A DNA stretch of 64,000 nucleotides from contig CM026571.1 in the NCBI GenBank assembly GCA_015143295.1, positions 7,816,501 through 7,880,500 of the forward strand, given 5' to 3'. The translations under genes were made by a program, and so were the position numbers. Position 1 is the first letter of the stretch; every line of letters begins with the position of its first letter. The notes below the pieces were generated by a model, which was not told the origin of the DNA, did not search any database, and saw nothing but the letters and a program-made list of their open reading frames with translations. This document shows, piece after piece, positions 24,694-36,054 of this stretch. The DNA comes from Tetracentron sinense. Lineage: Eukaryota; Streptophyta; Magnoliopsida; Trochodendrales; Trochodendraceae.

Positions 24694-24723
24694 CCCCGTG
24701 CATTTGCACAGGGTTTTTGCTAG
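24694..24723 (+). mobile_element. Helitron 3' end
   Basis: The near-palindrome CCCGTGCATTTGCACAGGG (from 24695) is followed by TTTTTG, CTAG (24720-24723) and T. The arrangement and hairpin sequence are the same as at 23021-23048. Confidence 0.6.
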
Positions 24724-25237
24724 TGTATCAATAATGCAATCCTAGAAGAGATCAAAAAATATTTTAGAGAAAATTATTCTATTGGGTTAAAGTATTATTG
24801 ATTTTCATGATTAGAACAGGGGTGTATTAACACTGTCCACGTGGTCCATTGAATGATGTAAATTGAGAAGGTCCTACTAGGATATTAAGAGGGACACATG
24901 GTGGACATGCAGATAGAATAGAGCATATCTTGTGTGGAGTTAAAAGGCTACTTGGCCTCAATTTAGCCCAATTTGGACCGTGGGCTTGTAATTTAAGCCC
25001 AATCCAATCCTAAAGAGGACTCTTCTCGTCCACCCACTGGATTGTTCAGTATTTACCTATTATCTATTTACTATTATTAGTCAGATTTTGTTTTGGTGAC
25101 GTGGCACTCTCCTAATTTTTTTTCTTTTTCATCAGTTAAGATGTCACGTAAACCAATTGGTATGACCCACTCTTTTCTCACTTATTCTCCTTCGACAATG
25201 GATTTTCTCTGACAAATGCCCGAGTGTTACACTTACC

Positions 25238-25380
25238 CTATGTTTGGTTGCCGAGAAAATAAGTAAAAACATGGAAAAGAAAAGAAAATGGGACAAAACT
25301 CAACTAAAATTTGTAATAGAAATTCAAAATTTTCTTTTCTTTTCCATATTTTCACCTATTTTCTCGACAACCAAACATAG
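25238..25380. mobile_element. Small inverted-repeat MITE
   Basis: The left end CTATGTTTGGTTGCCGAG and the right end, read on the other strand, CTATGTTTGGTTGTCGAG, continue into paired 'aaaataagt' and 'aaaatggaaaagaaaag' segments. Length is 143 bp, noncoding, and the same family as 3788-3930. Confidence 0.78.
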
Positions 25381-25715
25381 CACTCTTTGCACGATTGTTA
25401 TTTGTTGGAGGTTTATATGTTTAGTTAAACTTCTCTCTTTCTCTCTCAATTACCCAAAGAGGGTAATCTAATTCAGAAAAACTTGATGGATGATATGGGA
25501 GCATCTCTTTTGCTATCTTATTGCATCTTCTTGAATCACACTACTTTTTATTACTAGCACTTCAGGAATAACGTGTCTGACACCTTAGGATATATTTTAA
25601 CTGTTAGGTGTATTCATGAAATGCATACAACAAATTTGTTTTCATGATACCTTCCATCCTTCAATCTCAGTATATAGATGGGATTTTTACTGGTTCTCTG
25701 TTGATTCCATTTAGG

Positions 25716-26012
25716 GTACGTTCTTTTGTTGAGACTTATAAAGTCTGGCACTTTAAGTTTTGTCATTTGTCATTATGCATTTTTTTTATGAACTAGATGT
25801 ATCATGTTTCTCATTCCTTGAGTTGCAATTCTCGTAAGACTTCAAATGCAACAAAATGTATGATTTCAAATCTCACAAAAAATGATAAGGCAAATCTCAT
25901 AATGGCAAGAATTAATGTTGTTAAAAACTTTGACAAAGTGACTCGAATTTCCTAACAACTATCTTGACAAAGTGCAAAGTGTCAAGCTTTGTAAGTCTCA
26001 ACAAAAGAACGG
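25716..26012. mobile_element. MITE, 'gttcttttgttgagact' family copy 1
   Basis: The left end 'gtacgttcttttgttgagac' is inverted at the right end ('gtctcaacaaaagaacggac'). Inner arms also pair through 'ctggcac' and 'gacaaagtg'-type segments. It is noncoding. The copy at 54333-54585 has matching ends. Confidence 0.75.
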
Positions 26013-26462
26013 ACTTTAAATATTTTTTTACTAATTCATTGCAGCAGTAGAATTTTTAGGAAAAATCAAGGGATTTTAAAGAAATAAGATGATAATGTGG
26101 TATCCCCCACTGTCTTCTTCTTTCATATGAGAATCATGATTCATGACCACCCATCTCTTTCTCATGTTGTATCTTGAGTTTTGAACGTGACGGGATTGAA
26201 AAACTTATTGTGGATGTGGAGAAATGGATGCCAGTGATCTTTTGGGGTTTCCTTAGAGCCCATACAGTGACCACTGACCAAGCCTACATAAACATTGTAA
26301 GGCTAACTACATATCAGAATAGCTTACGAGATTATAATGGAGTTTGATGATACAGCCTTTATTTTATCTTTGACTGGATCATTCAATACTCAAAATTAGT
26401 ATGTAAATATTTACCAAAATTACAATAAAAATTCCGTATGTAAATACACAAATGTAATATTT

Positions 26463-27427
26463 ATTAGGAAATATCATATTGTAATAAAGTGAATGAGATA
26501 CACTGTATCATTATTAGTGTATCTCTTCACAATTAGATAGTATCAATTAAATTTGAATTTAGGATTTGATTAGGTATGATTAGATTAGGATTATCTTTGA
26601 GAGATCTTTCTATAGTAGGAGTCTTGGCATGAAACATCTATTTAAACCCTTTATGAGGTCATTGTAAATCATCCAAGAATTCTCAATAAATTCATTCTCT
26701 TTATGGTATCAGAGCGGGCGATCTGCCTGTACTGATTTTTTTTTCTCCTTTTATTACGTGTTTCCGACGGGCGGCATTGCCGCCGCCCGTCGGGACTAAA
26801 GTTTCTCTATTCTCTTTTTTTTTTTTTTGTCATTAAAGCCAACATAGATGTTAGCATGGTTGGTCTAGTTTTTTTTTATTCCTCTTTAATGGTTGTCGTA
26901 ATAAGTGTATCTCCTTTTATTTTATTGAAGACCTCTCTAATGAGAGTTTTTCTTCACATTGTAAATCAATCTTCGGGTGCTTTGGGAAGACGATCATGAC
27001 AGCTTGATCTAGTGGGCTACCGGCTCCGACAGACTCATAAATATGAGCGGGATGCGACAGAGATAGACTTCACAGACTGCCGGTGACTACCAAGCACAGA
27101 TGTTTTAGCTCTTCATGCACAAAGGGAGTACTCAAGTTGCGCAAACCCATGAAGATTTTCAATCCACATGTGTTTGAGGGGGAATATTAGGAAATATCAT
27201 ATTGTAATAAAGTGAATGAGATACACTGTATCATTATTAGTGTATCTCTTCACAATTAGATAGTATCAATTAAATTTGAATTTAGGATTTGATTAGGTAT
27301 GATTAGATTAGGATTATCTTTGAGAGATCTTTCTCTATTAGGAGTCTTGACATGAAACATCTATTTAAACCCTTTATGGGGTCATTGTAAATCATCCAAG
27401 AATTCTCAATAAATTCATTCTCTTTAT
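26463..27427 (+). mobile_element. TRIM-like LTR element, complete (copy A)
   Basis: Two 242-bp direct repeats, 26463-26704 and 27186-27427, with only four differences that I can see, flank about 480 bp of noncoding DNA. The left repeat is followed at once by the primer site TGGTATCAGAGC (26704-26715). The right repeat is preceded by the polypurine tract TTTGAGGGGGAAT (27173-27185). The whole is flanked by TATTT at 26458-26462 and 27428-27432. The repeats start ATTAGGAAAT and end CTCTTTAT rather than TG...CA. Size and lack of coding sequence fit a terminal-repeat retrotransposon in miniature. Near-identical repeats imply recent insertion. Confidence 0.88.
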
Positions 27428-27832
27428 TATTTAGGGTTTGTTTCTCTTGGGCTCTCATTTCAGTCACTTTTACATCATATTTCAAGTTTTCTACAGTAGT
27501 GATAGCTAATATATAGAGTACAGTTTAGTGATAACAATTGTATCGATGTTATCATTATCTTAATAATTTTCATGGTAATAGATTGGTGTGATTTGGGGGT
27601 GAAACTTGCAAAAATGGTCTTTGTCTTTATTTTTCAAATTAACTATGAGTAGGATCTCGGTTTGGGGGGGGTTGATCCAGTTATTTGTCCAACCGGAGCT
27701 CCTTTTCATCTCTTATTTTTTACTCTTAACATGGTGTTCGCCACACCTCTTTTTTCGATTCATTGGCTTCATGCTGATCTTTTATTCCATTTTCTTAAAA
27801 AATATTACAATTTATTCATTTGTTTTATTATC

Positions 27833-27859
27833 TCGTGCATCACAGAGGGTCTTTGCTAG
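27833..27859 (+). mobile_element. Helitron 3' end (decayed hairpin)
   Basis: 'tcgtgcatcacagagggt' is followed by CTTTG, CTAG (27856-27859) and T. It resembles the ends at 23021 and 24694 but the stem is weak. Confidence 0.45.
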
Positions 27860-27869
27860 TGTCTATTAA

Positions 27870-28990
27870 ACCACAAAGTAACCTTCTATAAAGTAAAATA
27901 AAATTTTCATTGGGTGGTGAGAAAAGCTTCTGAGCCCAGTGAAGTGAAAATTAACAAATTCATTAGTCAAGTGAAGGTTACATAACCCATATATGAATTT
28001 GGTAACTTTCACCAAATATTTACCCTTGCATTAATTATGAAACTTACTAAAGTTAAGGGTAGTTTAGTCTTTTCTCAAATGACCAATCATTAATTGCAAA
28101 ACACAAGAACTATAATTTGACTTTTCTTATACTTTTTGTCTCATCCATTTATGAATTGTCTCCTATAAAAAAAACTTCTACTAAACTACTCTTTTATTTA
28201 ATAGATTGGTATTCAATACATAGGGGTAAAAAGGTCCGGTGAAGTTTAACTAACCTTTACTAGTCTTAGTGAAGGTTAACATTTTTCCATATATATATAT
28301 ATGGGTTGGTGCTAAACTCAGTGTGTGAATTTGTTAACCTTCACCAAGACAACTTTACCTCTTTGTTAATAATGAAATGCACTATAGTTAAGGACATCTA
28401 TGAAAATACCAACATATATATCCTTATATTTAATAGAAATAAAAAATGAAGGTTAACAAGTTCACTCAATGTGTGAACTTTTTAACCTTCAATAAAACAT
28501 TTTTACCCCTGTACTAGTTACCAAACGATCATTAAAGTTAAGGATAATTAGTCTTTTCATAGGAGACAATCATTAAATGTAGGAGAGAAAAAATACAATT
28601 AGACTTTTCTTGTACTCTTCGATTCTCTTGCTTAATGAATTGTCTATATATACATGGGATGCTATCCCTCATTCAGACTAGTGAACTTGTTAACCTTCAC
28701 TAGTCTTTCTAACCTTATATATTGAATACCATTCTATTAACTATAAGGGCATCTTGGTATTTTCATATGAGACCAATCATTAAATAGGAGAGACAAAAAA
28801 AAATTACAAAAAAAGTTAAACTGCATTTGTTTTCTCCTATGTTTAATGATTGGTCCTCTATGATAAGACTAAACTTCCTTAACTTTAGTGTATTTTACAA
28901 TTAATACAAAGGTAAAAATATCTTGGTGACTATCAAAAAATTCACCCACATAGTGAACATTAACAACACCCCCACACCCCCACCCACACA
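27870..28990. repeat. Overlapping 'gttaaccttcac' inverted repeats
   Basis: Variants of 'gttaaccttcacca' and its complement 'gtgaaggttaac' occur many times in both orientations (near 27965, 28003, 28252, 28339, 28441, 28482 and 28690). They are interspersed with repeated 'taaagttaagg' and 'gaccaatcatt' text. This looks like several MITE copies nested in each other. No gene is supported. Confidence 0.55.
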
Positions 28991-29690
28991 CATATATTCA
29001 GTGAGCGCTCCTCTAGAATCTCGATATGTGGCTTGCTTATGAGAGACGTACACGTGATAAAAAAACCGATTCAAATGATTTTAGATCGATCAATTAGATC
29101 CTAATTTATCAACATTATCAGGTTCACTAGATCCTACTCAAGTTAGAAAATTCTTGATTTTCCAACCTTCAATCTAATGGTCTAAAAACATCTAATCGGC
29201 CTAATTTTTTGCCACGTGTCTCCCAAAGAGTCCACATTGACATCCATCCATCGAATTCAAAATAATTTTCCACGTGTCCTTTGATGGATAGTTTTAGATC
29301 TCGTGAACATCTTGAAATAGTACAAGAAAATTCAAGGGGTAGGTATCATATTTGTGGTTGGTGCTTGTTTAGGGATAGTTTAAAAAAGGCATCTTAATCA
29401 GCATTTTATAAAGTAAAATAATACATAACCAAACCATTTAGTTTCGTCCATCAAACTTTCTATGCCTCAAAACAATAAAATCTATTTCCATTGCTAGTGT
29501 CCCCCGTTGCCTCTGCGAGATTTTATTATTGCCAACAAAAACTTATCTCCTGCAATTTGTCTCACACGTTGTACCAAAGTCAGCCTCAATATTTTATTTT
29601 CCTAAAACAATACATTGCCAAAAATCTTAATTATCAAAAAAAAATATTAATTAAATATCACAATATTCTCTGATAAATTTATTGAACCTA
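28991..29690. other. Intergenic, nothing recognised
   Basis: AT-rich DNA between the repeat cluster and the SRO pseudogene. I see no gene, repeat boundary or RNA motif. Confidence 0.4.
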
Positions 29691-29692
29691 CT

Positions 29693-31495
29693 CTAGTAAT
29701 CTTGGTCATACTTGGCAATCAAAGCAATGATAGACGGAGGGAAGAACCTTGAAAGTATTGATATTAGAACTGAAAATGATACCCAAGGTGAGGTTGGTCT
29801 TACCACTCTCTCCTGAATCCTCTCGAAACCTAAGAAGTTAAAAATAGAAATTGTTGAGTACTTAACATCCTTAAATAGCGACTTCTGGGCTTTTGGAACT
29901 CCATTAAATAAAATCTCAAGTCCTGTGTTTTGTTGCCTACCTTTCAAGCATGGTAGAGCCTTGAAACTAATAACATATAGGGGCAATATGTGAGTATTCA
30001 TATGGGTAGTCCAAACAATAAATCTCCCAGGAGATGAAAGATTGTCTACTCCAGAATCGAATTGTTCACTGCCTTGATGAAATTGTTGAGAGTCTGGATG
30101 GACCACCTCAAGGTTTCCCAAGATGGCATGACAAAGCATTATATGTAATAGTCAACTCAAAGAAGATTTCAACCCTTGTGCCAATATTTCATTACTGTCA
30201 GTTTCCTAAACTGACTTGCATTGCCAAACTGTGTGCTACAATCTCTCCCCAAATCATGATTTGCATATATGTATATTTCATTTCCTATTGTAACAAATAA
30301 CAAAGGAATAGAGATTATAAATAGGCACCAATAGATTCTCTCCTCTCAAGTTGAGATAGAGAGAGAACAACTTCTATATACTTGTTTTAATATGTCTCAA
30401 ACCATCTTTGTCAACAATGGAGGATACTGCAAATGTTGGGATTTAAACCACACGTTTAATCCCTAAACCCTTCGGATCTTGAGAGACTATGAATCACAGA
30501 AATTACACAACAAATAGAAAAATTGTAGAAAAGAAAATAGAGACAAAACACAAGGATATACGAGGTTCGGCAACGTGCCTATGTCCTCAGGAGCCACACC
30601 AATTCACTATATTGAAGATATATTATACACAGAGTTTTCTCTCTCTGAGAAAAATTTCGGCCACTTCTTACAACCAATTAACCTAAAAAATACGCATACA
30701 ACTATATGTTTAGGATTAAATTGTAAAGCCAAAAATACCCTCTGCCACCCCCCGGGCAATCTGCTAAAAGTTGTCTACATTCCCAACAGCAAATTATCAG
30801 AAAAATCAGAAACTATACACCGAGAGGCGATGAAAGGCATGCATGTAACACATACCCATCCATCAAACTACAAAAATAATAAGACATTTGTCAATGGAAC
30901 TTTGATGATTTATTGCTTACCAGTCAATAGAGGAATCCTCCGGAAAAAAATATATTCCAACCCCATATGCGTTACTGTTCTCAGGTCTTCCAGATTGGCC
31001 AAAACCAGGGGAAGCAATCTTACACATCTCATCCATGGAAGTACTATACCAAGCATGCCTGATGTTGGCGTTTCCGCCACACTTTTCTGTCATGGCCAGA
31101 GAAAATATTTGGAACGACTGCAACCGACCTTGTTTTGTGAAACTAGAATAAGAGTTTTTATGTACGGGCACAACCACAGTATGCTTCTCAAGAGATCCCA
31201 TACCCGAAAAGAATCGCTACTTTACAAAGTTGTGCTCTCTACCTCCTTCTTCCAGCCTAATCAATCCAATCCTACTAAAAAGTTCTAAGTGTTCAAGACC
31301 GTCAACAAATTCACCAGTACCACTTTTGTTATCAGCAACGGATAGGTCCTGATCAACGTTGTTAGTCTCAAAGGATGAATCTCTAGTATCAGTATGATTT
31401 ATCTGCTCATCATTTGATGCTTCTGAATCCATATTCTCATTTTCTCTTCCTATTATAGGAGATGATAATTGGCTTTTCTGTACGTCATTCTCCAT
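29693..31495 (-). pseudogene. SRO (SIMILAR TO RCD-ONE) PARP-RST gene with stops
   Basis: Plant RCD1/SRO proteins bind transcription factors through a C-terminal RST domain and carry a PARP-like domain. Exon A (about 30921-31495) starts MENDVQKSQ and reads into SRO-type text (GLIRLEEGGREH, MGSLEKHTVVV, FSLAMTEKCGGNANIRHAWY, NAYGVGIYFFPEDS). It contains an in-frame TAG at 31217-31219, exactly where the frame otherwise continues. Exon B (about 29693-30155) continues the PARP-like fold (LGNLEVVHPDSQQFHQGSEQ, FDSGVDNLSSP, MNTHILPLYVISFK) and the RST start (TSPWVSFSVLIS, FFPPSIIALIAKY). It has an in-frame TGA at 30152-30154 and ends early at 29693, within the RST domain. Part of the PARP-like middle is missing between the exons. 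A solo LTR sits in the intron. Family identity is secure; loss of function is inferred from the stops. Confidence 0.82.
30434..30788. mobile_element. Solo LTR (355 bp) in SRO intron
   Basis: It begins TGTTGGGATT and ends CATTCCCAACA, with terminal inverted repeat TGTTGGGA/TCCCAACA. Perfect GCAAA target duplications flank it (30429-30433 and 30789-30793). No internal domain is present. The segment 'cgaggttcggcaacgtgcct' with 'tcctcaggag' is of the kind seen in plant Copia LTRs. Confidence 0.9.
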
Positions 31496-31842
31496 GACAG
31501 CTGAATATTAATGAAATCACAAGTAATGAAAGGTAAAGAATATCAAAAACAGTTTTGCGATCAAAGAAACAAGCCTACACCCAAATGAGCAGCTGAAGTC
31601 TCTGCTCATAAACCTGCAAACCTAAACAATGAAATATGAGAAGAATAAGAACATGTTGACACCAAAAACTACTGATTCATTCAAAAGAAACGTAAAAAAA
31701 AATCAATAAAACTCTTGAATCTTTCAATGAGAACAAAGATCTATGAAGCTTCAAACCGAGGTGTGGAAAGAGAGATGAAAGTGAAGCTCTCTTAGTATGA
31801 AAATGATAGAAGGAGTTGTCAAAAGATCAATGAAGGAGGTTT

Positions 31843-31850
31843 CTTATATA
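31843..31850 (-). promoter_or_regulatory. TATA box of the SRO pseudogene
   Basis: TATATAAG on the minus strand lies about 350 bp upstream of the SRO ATG. A plausible leader follows, with an acceptor-like AATATTCAG just before the ATG, suggesting a 5'UTR intron. The promoter may therefore still be intact. Confidence 0.5.
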
Positions 31851-31859
31851 GAGGGGAGG

Positions 31860-33240
31860 TCACACTACTCCCAAATTTTGAGCAGTCAAAAATTACTAAG
31901 ATGACCTTACGCATGTCTAAATGAAAAATTACAAAATACCCCCAAGTATTATTCATTATACATTTTTTATTTTACATAAGTAACCCTAATATAGAGAGAT
32001 CTTTGACATTTTGGATTGAAATGGTCGGGTCTGTGGACAAATTTATTCACTAGGTGAAGGCCCAAAAATTGCAAAGATCCATTTGTCCAAATCATCCAGT
32101 TGATGGAGTCACGTCTATACTGTCACTAAATCCATTCCTAGCGATATATTTGGACGTTTTTGAAAGCGGCGATTCAAATCATTTTGATGCATTTAGCGTG
32201 CTAAGAATCACATTGATTAGACGATTGTGATCATTTGAAGAATAAAATTTTGGGCTTGTGATCATTTAGCGCGCTAAGTATTTTGATGTTAAAGCTAATA
32301 ATCCGATGATCGATTAACCACCACATGCACTGGTTGAGAACTTTGGATGGGCACTTGTATTTAAATCTAAATTGGATTTAAGTAGACTTCAAATTGGATT
32401 TTTAAAAGCCATAATCATAGGTGGCAATGGGTCTTAGTAAGGATCAAAATTCAACTAAGCAATCATGATCCTGCTCTATACTCATGTTGGATTTTTTACG
32501 GACCACTCAAGCATATGATTGGAGCCGCACAACTTGAATTTTGTATAAATTCAGGTTAGCAATGTTGTTCAATTTTTCCTTTTCCCATGGGCTTGGATTC
32601 AGTCGCTAATGTTTTTGTCCCGGCCGAACCAGGCCAAATAAGTCAAGCCAAACTTGAATTTGGCCCATAAACCTATTGACCCTCAGAAAATGGATGTGCT
32701 AAGTTGGACCATCCATGTAACAAACATGGTGTAGTTCTATGATGAGGCACCGAAGCACCCAAATTAGGAAAGATTTGAGAAATAGTAATCGCGGGGTACA
32801 CAGGTCATTTGATGTGGTAGCAAATGGAATTGGTGGAGATTGGAGGAGAGCAAAAAGAGAATACAATTTGAGAGGAGGGAGCGTTATAAAGGATGACTAA
32901 AAATGGAAACTAATTAATATTTCTTGCTCCCTACTCTAAGCATATTTAAGTCTTATACCATAAGATTTTCATATCCTATAAATGTCAGACATTTAATAAA
33001 GTTTTATACCATGGGATTTTGATATCCTGTATATATCACAAACATTTAATTTGAAAGATATTCCTTAGTTCTTGATTTGCATGATATAAAAATTGCTAAA
33101 GAACTTAAAGTCTATAGTCTTTGGTTTCAACAATTAAGAATGAAATGATGATAGTACCTCAGGGGTATACAGGTCATTTCATGGGGTATTACGTGGAATT
33201 GAGAGATACTCGTTTTATGATTGTATAAAGGTTTCTATGT
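31860..33240. other. Intergenic, nothing recognised
   Basis: No conserved reading frame, repeat boundary or RNA motif is seen in this stretch upstream of the SRO pseudogene. Confidence 0.4.
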
Positions 33241-33245
33241 TAAAA

Positions 33246-33360
33246 TGGATGAAGGCGAAAACGATAATAGAAAGAAAAATGAGGGAGTGTGTACGAAGAG
33301 AATGGATAAGGGCGAAAACGATAACAGAATGAAAAATGAGGGAGTGTGTACGAAGAGGAG
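33246..33360. repeat. Two-copy tandem repeat, ~57 bp
   Basis: 'gggcgaaaacgataacagaa' followed by 'gaaaaatgagggagtgtgta' occurs twice in a row with few differences, starting near 33247 and 33304. Short ORFs across it are not genes. The flank 33540-33720 also repeats 'cttcgtgattgcagggatg'. Confidence 0.8.
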
Positions 33361-33729
33361 GATTGGAAAAGGAAAGTAAGATGCCTTGCTATTGAGATTT
33401 TGGTACCTCCAATTATCACTCACATTTAATGAGGGTACCGTTACTAGTGCTTAATTACACAAGGGGGAGGGCACGTGGCGATTTGGGAAGAGTTTTAGGG
33501 TGTGAACTAACCTATTCTACAAACTATTTCAATTTTTTGGAGGAATGCAAGTTTGGAGGAACGCAACTCCACTCTTCGTGATTGCAGGGATGCAAGTCTT
33601 TTTTTTAAAGGAGACAACTCTTCGTGATTGCAGGGATGAACCAACCTATTCTAGGAACTATTCAAACTTTGGTGGAACGCAACTCCTCTCAAGTTTTTAA
33701 GAGGAGATGCAATTCTGCACTTATCTATA

Positions 33730-34149
33730 CTAGCGGGTGGCACGTGCGATGCACGTGAGAGCAAGGGGAAGGAATTAACCACAGTTAATAAGAGTTAAAA
33801 GGGGCACATGTTAACCCGCATGTGTGATTGAACTCGTTAGTGGCACATGCGATGCACGTGAGTGCGAGGGGAAGGAGTTAACCACAATTAATAGGAGTTA
33901 AAAGGGACACGTGTTAACCCGCGGGTGCGATTGAACTCTCCCCGAGTTCAATCGTGATTAGCTGTGATTCTAAATAGATAGATGAGCAAGGGATAGTTTG
34001 AGAATTAAAGTAAAACATTAAATCAAAGGCAAGGGGTAGTTTGGAAATTAAAGTAAAACATTAAATCAATGTTTTGTTTTTATATAAGGGTAGTTTGGAA
34101 ATTTCTGAAAATTCATCTACGCAAGGCCCTCGCATTATAATAGTAAAGA
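33730..34149 (-). mobile_element. Complete nonautonomous Helitron (420 bp)
   Basis: On the minus strand it begins TCTTTACTATTATAATG at 34149, with A just before, and ends with the hairpin CACGTGCATCGCACGTG, seven bases, then CTAG at 33730-33733, with T just after. The 5'-TC, hairpin-CTAG-3' and A/T insertion site are the defining Helitron features. It makes no target duplication and codes for nothing. A second, internal copy of the hairpin region occurs at about 33840-33870, indicating an internal duplication. Confidence 0.82.
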
Positions 34150-34213
34150 TATTACTTAATACTAAATAAGAAATTATATAAGGTGGCACCCTTATTTGAG
34201 ATTCTCTTCCTTT

Positions 34214-34444
34214 GGATGCGTTCGGTTGGTGAGAAAGCGAGTGAAATAAAAGAAAAGAAACTTAAATTTTCTCGCAAAATAACCATCAAAAGATGGATGA
34301 AGTTTTTGAAAGAAAATTTGTCACAATTGAGAAAGTACAAGAAAATGAAAGTATATTTTTTACAAACCAAACACAAAAAAAAGTGTAAGAAAATACACTT
34401 TTCTTTTCATTTCCCTCATTTTCTTGCCAAACTAACACACCCTT
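34214..34444. mobile_element. MITE, 'gttcggttggtgagaaa' family
   Basis: The left end 'gatgcgttcggttggtgaga' pairs imperfectly with the right end ('tcttgccaaactaacacacc'). Internal 'aaccatcaaaagatggatg' and 'gtacaagaaaatgaaagt' are shared with the element at 62732-63125. It is noncoding. Confidence 0.65.
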
Positions 34445-34965
34445 AAAAAAACCACTTCAAAGGTAGTCCCAAAAACTACCTTGTGCACAAATTTTGTCAT
34501 TGATGTATTGTGTTCCATGTCTAGGGTGTGCTAGGTAAAAGAGTTGTGGTTGGACCATGGATATGACATACTTTGTGTATGCCGAATTTTGTTTGTATGC
34601 CTAGAATTTTGTCTGTATGATATTATCCTATATTATGTGGATTAGCCTTATTTTCATATGTTGATTGACTGGTTGTAAACAATCTGAATGGATAGAGTGT
34701 AAGAGTTCATTTATTTTTCTATTTCCTTACTTCATAACATAGACTAAAAGCTACCATAGATTATGGTACTACATTTCTACAAAGATCAGTTTTCTTATAA
34801 CATATAACACCAAGTATGAATACAATTGTTCTCATGTATATTATATAAGAAAGGATCGTAAATAAGTCACCTATGTGATTTACGTCGAAATTTTATTGAT
34901 GATTATCTTGATTTTCCATCCTTTTTATTTCTTTGCTTTCTTTCCTTTTATTTTTTTGGTCACTT

Positions 34966-34992
34966 CCCGGGCATCACACGGGTTTTTGTTAG
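34966..34992 (+). mobile_element. Helitron 3' end (TTAG)
   Basis: CCCGGGCATCACACGGG (34966-34982) is followed by TTTTTG and TTAG, then T. This is the same plan as the other Helitron ends, with CTAG changed to TTAG. Confidence 0.5.
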
Positions 34993-35344
34993 TATGTATC
35001 TATATATTTTGGGAAGATGAGGCCACGTTGCGTTGAAGGAGACACAATATCAAAACGGCACAATGGTTCAAACTATGCCTACCACTACATACCTATCCCC
35101 TCATCTTTCCCTCTTAATTCACCAACAAATTTATTGTCGCCTCCTCCTCCCCTCTCTGCTATTTACTACCCTCTATTGCAACTTCTTCCACAATATCAGC
35201 ATATTGAAGACAGAGGCCTTTCCTTAGCAAAGAGGCTCTACACCACAGATACTCCAGTTTTTATTCCTCATTACTCTTTTTTCCCAGGTAAGTACTGCCT
35301 TATTTGGTTATGTGTTAATTGAGTTACTTCTGGTGTACGTTAGT
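34993..35344. other. Intergenic, no supported gene
   Basis: A plus-strand reading frame from 35017 (101 codons, rich in P, S, Y and L) has no domain I recognise and no visible splice partners. I leave it out as a gene. Confidence 0.4.
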
Positions 35345-35612
35345 CTTTTGGACTACTGAGACCGTCTAAGGTTGAGACCACCCCGAGACCGTGTGTCTTT
35401 GATACATATCCAGATGTAACCATTGATCCTAAAAGCCCGGACTGATGGGAAGGGCGCAATCTAAGTATTTATCACTTGGATCGTAACATACCAACACACT
35501 TCTGCAACCGACATCCTCGGCGACTCTCACTCTAGGGTGGGGAAATTCTCACATGGTCTCGGGGTGGTCTCGACCCTAGATTGTCTAGTAGCAAAGTCCC
35601 TATATACGAGAG
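35345..35612. mobile_element. Foldback MITE split by another repeat
   Basis: Outer arms 'ggactactgagaccgtcta' and 'gagaccaccccgagaccgtg' (35351-35395) are mirrored by 'catggtctcggggtggtctc' and 'ctagtagcaaagtcc' (35553-35611). The ends match the MITE pair at 61911-62278. The middle (about 35390-35550) is the same repeat as 3435-3790, which appears to have inserted into the MITE. Confidence 0.7.
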
Positions 35613-35647
35613 AAAGAAGAATGTAGGGACGTTAGATGATGGGACTG

Positions 35648-35987
35648 CATAGTTACCAAACACCCATATAGTACCCATACAATACTTTTAGGAGGGATTG
35701 CCGTTTAAAACTGCATATTTTTGTCGTGCTACGTATTAAATCTGCATGGTCATATAATATCCATGAATTACGTCTTAAACGCGTATAGTATGCATATTTT
35801 TACCTTACTTTAATCGTGTTAAATGCATATTCCGTATTAAATGATTGTTATTAATTAATATCATGATTTTTATTTATTTTTTAATTTTTTTGTTCTTTTG
35901 TCATGTTTTTGCCATATAACACTCGTACTTCCCGAATGGATCATTGTCGTATTATACATGTACCCGTACCCATACTTAGTAACTATG
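35648..35987. mobile_element. hAT-like MITE (copy 1)
   Basis: Ends are CATAGTTACCAA and, reading back, CATAGTTACTAA. The body shares 'atacttttaggagggattgc', 'gtatttttaccttac'-like and 'cgtacttcccgaatggatca' text with the copy at 38093-38442. It is 340 bp and noncoding. I could not define its target duplication. Confidence 0.75.
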
Positions 35988-36054
35988 GATAGGAGGTGAG
36001 GGAGTTAGGTCTCTTTGAGAACACCTCACGTAGGGACGTGATTGAAAGTTGGTG

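Noticed and set aside
30575..31288. Plus-strand 237-codon ORF
   Set aside because: It is antisense to the SRO exon and runs through the solo LTR. The minus strand gives the recognisable SRO protein.
35017..35322. Plus-strand 101-codon ORF with P/L/Y-rich sequence
   Set aside because: No domain, partner exon or conserved start could be seen. Too weak to call.
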